Assembly: GCA_043228905.1 (NCBI GenBank)
Contig: JBHGNT010000008.1
Coordinates: forward strand, 186,001 to 250,000
Direction: 5' to 3'
Length of the DNA stretch: 64,000 nucleotides
From: Azolla caroliniana
Taxonomy: Eukaryota > Polypodiophyta
The translations under genes and the position numbers were made by a program. Below are positions 1-12,887 of this stretch, piece after piece; the first letter of the stretch is position 1, and each line of letters opens with the position of its first letter. The notes beneath the pieces are model-generated. The model had not been told where the DNA came from, ran no database searches, and worked only from the letters and a program-made list of their open reading frames with translations.

Positions 1-3000
1 GCTTCGATTCCCATGTTTGAACACTAAAATCCGATATCACATGGGCCAGGTATGAACATTTTAATTTACTCTCGGGCTCTTCTCTACTCCCTCCTCTAAT
101 TTGGTAATTTCTTCATGTCTCTCGACCTGAGTTTCAAAATCTTGATTTTTTAATTCCATATCATAGCTAGCATTGTTAGATTCGATTAGCCTGTTTGAAC
201 ACTAAAATCCGATATTCAATGGGCCAGTTATGAACATTTCAATTTACTCTCGGCCTCTTCTCTACTCCTTCCTCTAATTTGGTAATTTCTTCATGTCTTT
301 GGACATGAGTTTCAAAAGATTGATTTTTTAAGTCCATATCATAGGTAGCATTGTTAGCTTTGATTCGCATGTTTGAACACTAAAATCCGATATCACATGG
401 GCCAGGTATGAACATTTTAATTTACTCATGCGCTCTTCTCAATCCCTCCTTTAATTTGGTAATTTCTTCATGTCTCTCGACATGAGTTTCAAAATCTTGA
501 TTTTTTAATTCCATATCATAGGTAGCTTTGCTAGCTTCGATTCGCATGTTTGAACACTAAAATCCGATATCACATGGGCCAGGTATGAACATTTTAATTT
601 ACTCATGCGCTCTTCTCAATCCCTCCTTTAATTTGGTAATTTCTTCATGTCTCTCGACCTGAGTTTCAAAACATTGATTTTTTAATTCCATATCATATCT
701 AGCATTGTTAGCTTCGATTCCCATGTTTGAACACTAAAATCCGATATCACATGGGCCAGGTATGAACATTTTAATTTACTCTCGGGCTCTTCTCAATCCC
801 TCCTCTAATTTTGTAATTTCTTCATGTCTCTCGACCTGAGTTTCAAAATCTTGATTTTTTAATTCCATATCATAGCTAGCATTGTTAGATTCGATTCGCC
901 TGTTTGAACACTAAAATCCGATATTCAATGGGCCAGTTATGAACATTTTAATTTACTCTCGGCCTCTTCTCAATCCCTCCTTTAATTTGGTAATTTCTTC
1001 ATGTCTCTCGACCTGAGTTTCAAAACATTGATTTTTTAATTCCATATCATAGCTAGCATTGTTAGCTTCGATTCCCATGTTTGAACACTAAAATCCGATA
1101 TCACATGGGCCAGGTATGAACATTTTAATTTACTCTCGGGCTCTTCTCTACTCCCTCCTCTAATTTGGTAATTTCTTCATGTCTCTGGACCTGAGTTTCA
1201 AAATCTTGATTTTTTAATTCCATATCATAGCTAGCATTGTTAGATTCGATTAGCCTGTTTGAACACTAAAATCCGATATTCAATGAGCCAGTTATGAACA
1301 TTTCAATTTACTCTCGGCCTCTTCTCTACTCCTTCCTCTAATTTGGTAATTTCTTCATGTCTTTCGACATGAGTTTCAAAAGATTGATTTTTTAAGTCCA
1401 TATCATAGGTAGCATTGTTAGCTTTGATTCGCATGTTTGAACACTAAAATCCTATATCACATGGGCGAGGTATGAACATTTTAATTTACTCATGCGCTCT
1501 TCTCAATCCCTCCTTTAATTTGGTAATTTCTTCATGTCTCTCGACATGAGTTTCAAAATCTTGATTTTTTAATTCCATATCATAGCTACCGTTGTTAGCT
1601 TCGATTCGCATGTTTGAACACTAAAATCCGATATCACATGGACCAGGTATGAACATTTTAATTTACTCTCGGGCTCTTCTCAACTCCCTCCTCAACTTTG
1701 GTTATTTCTTCATGTCTCTCAACGTGAGTTTCAAAATTCTTATTTTTTACTTCCATATGATAGCTAACATTGTAAGCTTCGATTCAAATGTTTGAACACT
1801 AAAATCCGATATCACATGGGACAGCTATGAACATTTTAATTTGATCTCGGGCTCTTCTCAACTCCCTCCTCAAATTTGGTAATTTCTTCATGTCTCTCGA
1901 CCTGAGTTTCAAAAGCTTCATTTTTCAATTCCATATCATAGGTAGCATTGTTAGCTTCGATTCGCATGTTTGAACACAAAAATCCGATATCACATGGGCC
2001 AGGTATGAACATTTTAATTTACTCTCGGGCTCTTCTCAACTCCCTCCTCTAATTTGGTAATTTCTTCATATCTATCGACCTGAGTTTCCAAAGCTTGATT
2101 TTCTAATGCCATATCATAGCTAGCATTGTTAGCTTCGATTCGCATGTTTGAACACTCAAATCCGATATCACATGGGCCAGGTATGAACATTTTAATTTAC
2201 TCTCGGGCTCTTGTCAACTCCCTCCTCAAATTTGGTTATTTCTTCATGTCTCTTGACGTGAGTTTCAAAAGCTTGTTTTTTGAATTCCATATCATAGGTA
2301 GCTTTGCTAGCTTCGATTCGCAAGTTTGAACACTAAAATCCAATATCACATGGGACAGGTATGAACATTTTAATTTACTCTCGGGCTCTTCTCAACTCCC
2401 TCCTCAAATTTGGTAATTTTTCATGTCTCTCGACCTGAGTTTCGAAATCTTGATTTTTGATTTCCATAACATAGCTCGCATTGTTAGCTTCGATTCGCAT
2501 ATTTGAACACTAAAATCCGATATCACATGGGCCAGGTATGAACATTTTAATTTACTCTCGGCCTCTTCTCTACTTCCCTCCTCTAATTTGGTAATTTCTT
2601 CATGTCTCTCGACCTGAGTTTCAAAACCTTGATTTTTTAATTCGATATCATAGCTAGACTTCTTAGCTTCGATTCGTATGTTTGAACACTAAAATCCGAT
2701 ATCACATGGGGCAGGTATGAACATTTTAATTTACTCTCGGGCTCTTCTCTACTCCCTCCTCTAATTTTTGAATTTCTTCATGTCTCTCGACCTGAGTTTC
2801 AAAATCTTGATTTTTTAATTCCATAACATAGCTCGCATTGTTAGCTTCGATTCGCATATTTGAACACTAAAATCCGATATCACATGGGCCAGGTATGAAC
2901 ATTTTTATTTACTCTCGGCCTCTTCTCTACTCCCTCCTCTAATTTTGTAATTTCTTCATGTCTCTCGACCTGAGTTTCAAAACCTTGATTTTTTAATTGG

Positions 3001-6000
3001 ATATCATAGCTAGCCTTGTTAGCTTCGATTCGTATGCTTGAACACTAAAATCCGATATCACATGGGCCAGGTATGAACATTTTAATTTACTCTCGGGCTC
3101 TTCTCTACTCCCTCCTCTAATGTTGGAATTTCTTCATGTCTCTCGACCTGAGTTTGAAAATCTTGATTTTTTAATTCCATATCATAGCTAGCATTGTTAG
3201 ATTCGATTAGCCTATTTGAACACTAAAATCCGATATTCAATGGGCCAGTTATGAACATTTTAATTTACTCTCGGCCTCTTCTCGACTCCTTCCTCTAATT
3301 TGGTTATTTCTACATGTCTCTCGACCTGAGTTTCAAAAGCTTGATTTTTGAATTCCATATCATAGGTAGCTTTGCTAGCTTCGATTCGCATGTTTGAACA
3401 CTAAAATCCGATATCACATGGGCCAGGTATGAACATTTTAATTTACTCATGCGCTCTTCTCAATCCCTCCTTTAATTTGGTAATTTCTTCATGTCTCTCG
3501 ACATGAGTTTCAAAATCTTGATTTTTTAATTCCATAACATAGCTCGCATTGTTAGCTTCGATTCGCATGTTTGAACACTCAAATCCGATATAACATGGGC
3601 CAGGTATGAACATTTTAATTTACTCTCGGGCTCTTCTCAACTCCCTCCTCTAATTTGGTAATTTCTTCATATCTCTCGACCTGAGTTTCCAAAGCTTGAT
3701 TTTCTAATGCCATATCATAGCTAGCATTGTTAGCTTCGATTCGCATGTTTGAACACTCAAGTCCGATATCACATGGGCCAGGTATGAACATTATAATTTA
3801 CTCTCGGGCTCTTCTCAACTCCCTCCTGAAATTTGGTTATTTTTTCATGTCTCTTGACGTGAGTTTCAAAAGCTTGATTTTTGAATTCCATATCATAGGT
3901 AGCTGTGCTAGCTTCGATTCGCAAGTTTGAACACTAAAACCCGATATCACATGGGCCAGGTATGAACATTTTAATTTACTCTCGGGCTCTTCTCTACTCC
4001 CTCCTCTAATTTTGGAATTTCTTCATGTCTCTCGACCTGACTTTCAAAATCTTGATTTTTTAATTCCATAACATAGCTCGCATTGTTAGCTTCGATTCGC
4101 AAGTTTGAACACTAAAATCCGATATCACATGGGCCAGGTATGAACATTTTAATTTACTCTCGGGCTCTTCTCTACTCCCTCCTCTAATTTCGGAATTTCT
4201 TCATGTCTCTCGACCTGAGTTTCAAAATATTGATTTTTTGATTTCCATAACATAGCTCGCATTGTTAGCTTCGATTCGCATATTTGAACACTAAAATCCG
4301 ATATCACATGGGCCAGGTATGAACATTTTTATTTACTCTCGGCCTCTTCTCTACTCCCTCCTCTAATTTGGTAATTTCTTCATGTCTCTCGACCTGAGTT
4401 TCAAAACATTGATTTTTTAATTCCATATCATAGCTAGTATTGTTAGCTTCGATTCCCATGTTTGAACACTAAATTCCGATATCACATGGGCCAGGTATGA
4501 ACATTTTAATTTACTCTCGGGCTCTTCTCTACTCCCTCCTCTAATTTTGGAATTTCTTCATGTCTCTCGACCTGAGTTTGAAAATCTTGATTTTTTAATT
4601 CCATATCATAGCTAGCATTGTTAGATTCGATTAGCCTATTTGAACACTAAAATCCGATATTCAATGGGCCAGTTATGAACATTTTAATTTACTCTCGGCC
4701 TCTTCTCGACTCCTTCCTCTAATTTGGTAATTTCTTCATGTCTTTCGACATGAGTTTCAAAAGATTGATTTTTTAAGTCCATATCATAGGTAGCATTGTT
4801 AGCTTCGATTCGCATGTTTGAACACTAAAATCCGATATCGCTTGGGCCAGGTATGAACATTTTAATTTACTCATGCGCTCTTCTCAATCCCTCCTTTAAT
4901 TTGGTAATTTCTTCATGTCTCTCGACATGAGTTTCAAAATCTTGATTTTTTAATTCCATATCATAGCTACCGTTGTTAGCTTCCATTCGCATGTTTGAAC
5001 ACTAAAATCCGATATCACATGGGCCAGGTATGAACATTTTAATATACTCTCCGGCTCTTCTTAACTCCCTCCTCAAATTTGGTTATTTCTTCATGTCTCT
5101 CAATGTGAGTTTCAAAATTCTTATTTTGTACTTCCATATGATAGCTAACATTGTAAGCTTCGATTCAAATGTTTGAACACTAAAATCCAATATCACATGG
5201 GCCAGGTATGAACATTTTAATTTACTCATGCGCTCTTCTCAACTCCCTCCTCAAATTTGGTAATTTCTTAATGTCTCTCGACCTGAGTTTCAAAAGCTTC
5301 ATTTTTCAATTCCATATCATAGGTAGCATTGTTAGCTTCCATTCGCATGTTTGAACACAAAAATCCGATATCAAATGGGCCACGTATGAACATTTTAATT
5401 TACTCTCGGGCTCTTCTCAACTCCCTCCTCTAATTTGGTAATTTCTTCATATCTCTCGACCTGAGTTTCCAAAGCTTGATTTTCTAATGCTATATCATAG
5501 CTAGCATTGTTAGCTTCGATTCGCATGTTTGAACACTAAAATCCGATATCGCTTGGGCCAGGTATGAACATTTTAATTTACTCTCGGGCTCTTCTCAACT
5601 CCCTCCTCAAATTTGGTTATTTCTACATGTCTCTCGACCTGAGTTTCAAAAGCTTGATTTTTGAATTCCATATCATAGGTAGCTTTGCTAGCTTCGATTC
5701 GCATGTTTGAACACTAAAATCCGATATCACATTGGCCAGGTATGAACATTTTAATTTACTCATGCGCTCTTCTCAATCCCTCCTTTAATTTGGTAATTTC
5801 TTCATGTCTCTCGACATGAGTTTCAAAATCTTGATTTTTTAATTCCATAACATAGCTCGCATTGTTAGCTTCGATTCGCATATTTGAACACTAAAATCCG
5901 ATATCACATGGGCCAGGTATGAACATTTTAATTTACTCTCGGGCTCCTCTAAGTTGGTAATTTCTTAATATCTCTCGACCTGAGTTTGAAAATATTGATT

Positions 6001-6489
6001 TTTTAATTCCATATCATAGCTAGCTTTGCTAGCTTCGATTCGCATGTTTAAACACTAAAATCCGATATCACATGGGCTAGGTCTAAACATTTTAATTTAC
6101 TCTCGGGCTCTTCTCAACTCCCTCCTCTAATTTGGGAATTTCTTCATTTCTCTCGACCTGAGTTTCAAAATCTTGATTTTTTAATTCCATAACATAGCTC
6201 GCATTGTTAGCTTCGATTCGCATATTTAAACACTAAAATCCGATATCTCATGGGCCAGGTCTAAACATTTTAATTTACTCACGCGCTCTTCTCAACTCCC
6301 TCCTCAAATTTGGTAATTTCTTCATGTCTCTCGACCTGAGTTTGAAAATCTTGATTTTTTATTCCATATCATAGGTAGCTTTGTTAGCTTCCATTCGCAT
6401 ATTTAAACACTCAAATCCGATATCACATTGGCCAAGTCTAAACATTTTAATTAACTCTCGGGCTCTTCTCTACTCCCTCCTCTAATTTT
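1..6489. repeat. Satellite domain with irregular subtype order
   Basis: Roughly 36 monomers without one clean higher-order period. Recurring subtypes include: one with CTCATGCGCTC; one with TTCAATGGGCCAGTTATG followed by GTCTTTCGACATG; one with CAACGTGAGTTTC, ACTTCCATATGATAG and GGGACAGG; and one with CATATCTCTCGACC and GATTTTCTAATGCC. The same subtypes recur in the rest of the array, so they are older than the local amplifications. Two adjacent stretches (about 2500-3200 and 3950-4650) share subtype order. One monomer near 5946 is shortened by about 14 bp in the pyrimidine block. Confidence 0.8.
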
Positions 6490-9400
6490 GGAATTTCTTC
6501 ATCTCTCTCGACCTGAGTTTCAAAATCTAGATTTTTGATTTCCATAACATAGCTCGCATTGTTAGCTTCGATTCACATATTTGAACACTAAAATCCGATA
6601 TCATATGGGCCAGGTATGAACATTTTAATTTACTCTCGGCCTCTTCTCTACTCCCTCCTCTAATTTGGTAATTTCTTCATGTCTCTCGACCTGAGTTTCA
6701 AAACCTTGATTTTTTAATTCGATATCATAGCTAGACTTGTTAGCTTCGATTCGTATGTTTGAACACTAAAATCCGATATCACATGGGCCAGGTATGAACA
6801 TTTTAATTTACTCTCGGGCTCTTCTCTACTCCCTCCTCTAATTTTGGAATTTCTTCATGTCTCTCGACGTGGGTTTCCAAAGCTTGATTTTTTAATTCCA
6901 TATCATAGGTACCTTTGCTAGCTTCGATTCACATGTTTAAACACTAAAATCCGATATCACATGGGCCAGGTATGAACATTTTAATTTAATCTCGGGCTCT
7001 TCTCAACTACCTCCTCAAATTTGGTAATTTCTTCGTGTCTCTCGACCTGAGTTTCAAAAGCTTGATTTTTTAATGCCATATCATATCTAGCATTGTTAGC
7101 TTCGATTCGCCTATTTGAACACTAAAATCCGATCTTCAATGGGCCAGTTATGAACATTTTAATTTACTCTCGGCCTCTTCTCTACTCCTTCCTCTAATTA
7201 GGTAATTTCTTCATGTCTTTCGACATGAGTTTCAAAAGATTGATTTTTTAATTCGATATCATAGGTAGCATTGTTAGCTTCGATTCGCATGTTTGAACAC
7301 TAAAATCCTATATCACATGGGCCAGGTATAACATTTTAATTTACTCATGCGCTCTTCTCAATCCCTCCTTTAATTTGGTAATTTCATCATGTCTCTCGAC
7401 ATGAGTTTCAAAATCTTGATTTTTTAATTCCATATCATAGCTACCGTTGTTAGCTTCGATTCGCATGTTTGAACACTAAAATCCGATATCACATGGGCCA
7501 GGTATGAACATTTTAATTTACTCTCGGGCTCTTCTCAACTCCCTCCTCTAATTTGGTAATTTCTTCATATCTCTCGACCTGAGTTTCCAAAGCTTGATTT
7601 TCTAATGCCATATCATAGCTAGCATTGTTAGCTTCGATTCGCATGTTTGAACACTAAAGTCCGATATCACATGGGCCAGGTATGAACATTATAATTTACT
7701 CTCGGGCTCTTCTCAACTCCCTCCTGAAATTTGGTTATTTTTTCATGTCTCTTGACGTGAGTTTCAAAAGCTTGATTTTTGAATTCCATATCATAGGTAG
7801 CTGTGCTAGCTTCGATTCGCAAGTTTGAACACTAAAATCCGATATCACATGGGCCAGGTATGAACATTTTAATTTACTCTCGGGCTCTTCTCTACTCCCT
7901 CCTCTAATTTTGGAATTTCTTCATGTCTCTCGACCTGACTTTCAAAATCTTGATTTTTTAATTCCATAACATAGCTCGCATTGTTAGCTTCGATTCGCAA
8001 GTTTGAACACTAAAATCCGATATCACATGGGCCAGGTATGAACATTTTAATTTACTCTCGGGCTCTTCTCTACTCCCTCCTCTAATTTCGGAATTTCTTC
8101 ATGTCTCTCGACCTGAGTTTCAAAATCTTGATTTTTGATTTCCATAACATAGCTCGCATTGTTAGCTTCGATTCGCATATTTGAACACTAAAATCCGATA
8201 TCACATGGGCCAGGTATGAACATTTTAATTTACTCTCGGGCTCTTCTCAACTACCTCCTCAAATTTGGTAATTTCTTCGTGTCTCTCGACCTGAGTTTCA
8301 AAAGCTTGATTTTCTAATGCCATATCATATCTAGCATTGTTAGCTTCGATTCCCATGTTTGAACACTAAATTCCGATATCACATGGGCCAGGTATGAACA
8401 TTTTAATTTACTCTCGGGCTCTTCTCAATCCCTCCTCTAATTTGGTAATTTCTTCATGTCTCTCGACCTGAGTTTCAAAATCTTGATTTTTTAATTCCAT
8501 ATCATAGCTAGCATTGTTAGCTTCAATTCGCCTGTTTGAACACTAAAATCCGATATTCAATGGGCCAGTTATGAACATTTTAATTTACTCTCGGCCTCTT
8601 CTCTACTCCTTCCTCTAAATGGGTAATTTCTTCATGTCTTTCGACATGAGTTTCAAAAGATTGATTTTTTAAGTCCATATCATAGGTAGCATTGTTAGCT
8701 TCGATTCGCATGTTTGAACACTAAAATCCTATATCACATGGGCCAGGTATGAAGCTTTTAATTTACTCTCGGGCTCTTCTCAACTCCCTCCTCTAATTTG
8801 GTAATTTCTTCATATCTCTCGACCTGAGTTTCCAAAGCTTGATTTTCTAATGCCATATCATAGCTAGCATTGTTAGCTTCGATTCGCATGTTTGAACACT
8901 CAAGTCCGATATCACATGGGCCAGGTATGAACATTTTAATTTACTCTCGGGCTCTTCTCAACTCCCTCCTCAAATTTGGTTATTTCTTCATGTCTCTTGA
9001 CGTGAGTTTCAAAAGCTTGATTTTTTAATTCCATATCATAGGTAGCATTGTTAGCTTCGATTCGCATGTTTGAACACAAAAATCCGATATCACATGGGCC
9101 AGGGCTGAACATTTTAATTTACCCTCGGGCTCGTCTCAACTCCCTCCTCAAATTTGGTAATTTCTTCATGTCTCTCGACCTGAGTTTCAAAAGCTTCATT
9201 TTTTAATTCCATATCATAGGTAGCATTGTTAGCTTCAATTAGCATGTTTGAACACAAAAATCCGATATCACATGGGCCAGGTATGAACATTTTAATTTAC
9301 TCTCGGGCTCTTCTCAACTCCCTCGTCTAATTTGGTAATTTCTTCATATCTTTCGACCTGAGTTTCCAAAGATTGATTTTCTAATGCCATATCATAGCTA

Positions 9401-9688
9401 GCATTGTTAGCTTCGATTCGCATATTTGAACACTAAAATCCGATATCACATGGGCCAGGTATGAACATTTTAATTTACTCTAGGCCTCTTCTCTACTCCC
9501 TCCTCTAATTTGGTAATTTCTTCATGTCTCTCGACCTGAGTTTCAAAACATTGATTTTTTAATTCCATATCATAGCTAGCATTGTTAGCTTCGATTCCCA
9601 TGTTTGAACACTAAATTCTGATATCACATGGGCCAGGTATGAACATTTTAATTTACTCTCGGGCTCTTCTCAATCCCTCCTCTAATTT
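6490..9688. repeat. Higher-order repeat, copy 1 (3199 bp, 18 monomers)
   Basis: Private variants recur at exactly 3199 bp. TCATATGGGCC occurs at 6601, 9800 and 12999; the one-base-shortened CAGGTATAACATT occurs near 7326, 10525 and 13724. The unit contains a fixed order of about 18 monomer subtypes. The start is set where the subtype with TTTCTTCATCTCTCTCG begins and is uncertain by about one monomer, since flanking monomers are themselves similar. Confidence 0.85.
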
Positions 9689-12600
9689 GGAATTTCTTCA
9701 TCTCTCTCGACCTGAGTTTCAAAAACTTGATTTTTGATTTCCATAACATAGCTCGCATTGTTAGCTTCGATTCGCATATTTGAACACTAAAATCCGATAT
9801 CATATGGGCCAGGTATGAACATTTTAATTTACTCTCGGCCTCTTCTCTACTCCCTCCTCTAATTTGGTAATTTCTTCATGTCTCTCGACCTGAGTTTCAA
9901 AACCTTGATTTTTTAATTCGATATCATAGCTAGACTTGTTAGCTTCGATTCGTATGTTTGAACACTAAAATCCGATATCACATGGGCCAGGTATGAACAT
10001 TTTAATTTACTCTCGGGCTCTTCTCTACTCCCTCCTCTAATTTTGGAATTTCTTCATGTCTCTCGACGTGGGTTTCCAAAGCTTGATTTTTTAATTCCAT
10101 ATCATAGGTACCTTTGCTAGCTTCGATTCACATGTTTAAACACTAAAATCCGATATCACATGGGCCAGGTATGAACATTTTAATTTAATCTCGGGCTCTT
10201 CTCAACTACCTCCTCAAATTTGGTAATTTCTTCGTGTCTCTCGACCTGAGTTTCAAAAGCTTGATTTTTTAATGCCATATCATATCTAGCATTGTTAGCT
10301 TCGATTCGCCTATTTGAACACTAAAATCCGATCTTCAATGGGCCAGTTATGAACATTTTAATTTACTCTCGGCCTCTTCTCTACTCCTTCCTCTAATTAG
10401 GTAATTTCTTCATGTCTTTCGACATGAGTTTCAAAAGATTGATTTTTTAATTCGATATCATAGGTAGCATTGTTAGCTTCGATTCGCATGTTTGAACACT
10501 AAAATCCTATATCACATGGGCCAGGTATAACATTTTAATTTACTCATGCGCTCTTCTCAATCCCTCCTTTAATTTGGTAATTTCATCATGTCTCTCGACA
10601 TGAGTTTCAAAATCTTGATTTTTTAATTCCATATCATAGCTACCGTTGTTAGCTTCGATTCGCATGTTTGAACACTAAAATCCGATATCACATGGGCCAG
10701 GTATGAACATTTTAATTTACTCTCGGGCTCTTCTCAACTCCCTCCTCTAATTTGGTAATTTCTTCATATCTCTCGACCTGAGTTTCCAAAGCTTGATTTT
10801 CTAATGCCATATCATAGCTAGCATTGTTAGCTTCGATTCGCATGTTTGAACACTAAAGTCCGATATCACATGGGCCAGGTATGAACATTATAATTTACTC
10901 TCGGGCTCTTCTCAACTCCCTCCTGAAATTTGGTTATTTTTTCATGTCTCTTGACGTGAGTTTCAAAAGCTTGATTTTTGAATTCCATATCATAGGTAGC
11001 TGTGCTAGCTTCGATTCGCAAGTTTGAACACTAAAATCCGATATCACATGGGCCAGGTATGAACATTTTAATTTACTCTCGGGCTCTTCTCTACTCCCTC
11101 CTCTAATTTTGGAATTTCTTCATGTCTCTCGACCTGACTTTCAAAATCTTGATTTTTTAATTCCATAACATAGCTCGCATTGTTAGCTTCGATTCGCAAG
11201 TTTGAACACTAAAATCCGATATCACATGGGCCAGGTATGAACATTTTAATTTACTCTCGGGCTCTTCTCTACTCCCTCCTCTAATTTCGGAATTTCTTCA
11301 TGTCTCTCGACCTGAGTTTCAAAATCTTGATTTTTGATTTCCATAACATAGCTCGCATTGTTAGCTTCGATTCGCATATTTGAACACTAAAATCCGATAT
11401 CACATGGGCCAGGTATGAACATTTTAATTTACTCTCGGGCTCTTCTCAACTACCTCCTCAAATTTGGTAATTTCTTCGTGTCTCTCGACCTGAGTTTCAA
11501 AAGCTTGATTTTCTAATGCCATATCATATCTAGCATTGTTAGCTTCGATTCCCATGTTTGAACACTAAATTCCGATATCACATGGGCCAGGTATGAACAT
11601 TTTAGTTTACTCTCGGGCTCTTCTCAATCCCTCCTCTAATTTGGTAATTTCTTCATGTCTCTCGACCTGAGTTTCAAAATCTTGATTTTTTAATTCCATA
11701 TCATAGCTAGCATTGTTAGCTTCAATTCGCCTGTTTGAACACTAAAATCCGATATTCAATGGGCCAGTTATGAACATTTTAATTTACTCTCGGCCTCTTC
11801 TCTACTCCTTCCTCTAAATGGGTAATTTCTTCATGTCTTTCGACATGAGTTTCAAAAGATTGATTTTTTAAGTCCATATCATAGGTAGCATTGTTAGCTT
11901 CGATTCGCATGTTTGAACACTAAAATCCTATATCACATGGGCCAGGTATGAACATTTTAATTTACTCTCGGGCTCTTCTCAACTCCCTCCTCTAATTTGG
12001 TAATTTCTTCATATCTCTCGACCTGAGTTTCCAAAGCTTGATTTTCTAATGCCATATCATAGCTAGCATTGTTAGCTTCGATTCGCATGTTTGAACACTC
12101 AAGTCCGATATCACATGGGCCAGGTATGAACATTTTAATTTACTCTCGGGCTCTTCTCAACTCCCTCCTCAAATTTGGTTATTTCTTCATGTCTCTTGAC
12201 GTGAGTTTCAAAAGCTTGATTTTTTAATTCCATATCATAGGTAGCATTGTTAGCTTCGATTCGCATGTTTGAACACAAAAATCCGATATCACATGGGCCA
12301 GGGCTGAACATTTTAATTTACCCTCGGGCTCGTCTCAACTCCCTCCTCAAATTTGGTAATTTCTTCATGTCTCTCGACCTGAGTTTCAAAAGCTTCATTT
12401 TTTAATTCCATATCATAGGTAGCATTGTTAGCTTCAATTAGCATGTTTGAACACAAAAATCCGATATCACATGGGCCAGGTATGAACATTTTAATTTACT
12501 CTCGGGCTCTTCTCAACTCCCTCGTCTAATTTGGTAATTTCTTCATATCTTTCGACCTGAGTTTCCAAAGATTGATTTTCTAATGCCATATCATAGCTAG

Positions 12601-12887
12601 CATTGTTAGCTTCGATTCGCATATTTGAACACTAAAATCCGATATCACATGGGCCAGGTATGAACATTTTAATTTACTCTAGGCCTCTTCTCTACTCCCT
12701 CCTCTAATTTGGTAATTTCTTCATGTCTCTCGACCTGAGTTTCAAAACATTGATTTTTTAATTCCATATCATAGCTAGCATTGTTAGCTTCGATTCCCAT
12801 GTTTGAACACTAAATTCTGATATCACATGGGCCAGGTATGAACATTTTAATTTACTCTCGGGCTCTTCTCAATCCCTCCTCTAATTT
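9689..12887. repeat. Higher-order repeat, copy 2 (3199 bp, 18 monomers)
   Basis: Nearly base-for-base copy of the preceding 3199 bp unit, including rare variants such as CTAATTAGG, TTCATCATGTC and GATCTTCAATGGG in the same relative positions. Differences are scattered single bases (for example TTTTAGTTTAC near 11602 versus TTTTAATTTAC in copy 1). Identity this high across 18 mutually diverged monomers means the whole 18-mer was amplified as a block. Confidence 0.85.

Noticed and set aside
2126-2329. 67-codon plus-strand frame (beginning MLASIRMFEH) that recurs at many places
   Set aside because: It is one satellite monomer read in one frame; the same peptide recurs wherever that monomer subtype occurs and stops in the next monomer. 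No promoter, splice context or conserved domain.
1-6000. CRISPR-like array of repeats and spacers
   Set aside because: The whole ~178 bp period is repeated with no unique spacers; repeats are far too long and the variation is subtype divergence.
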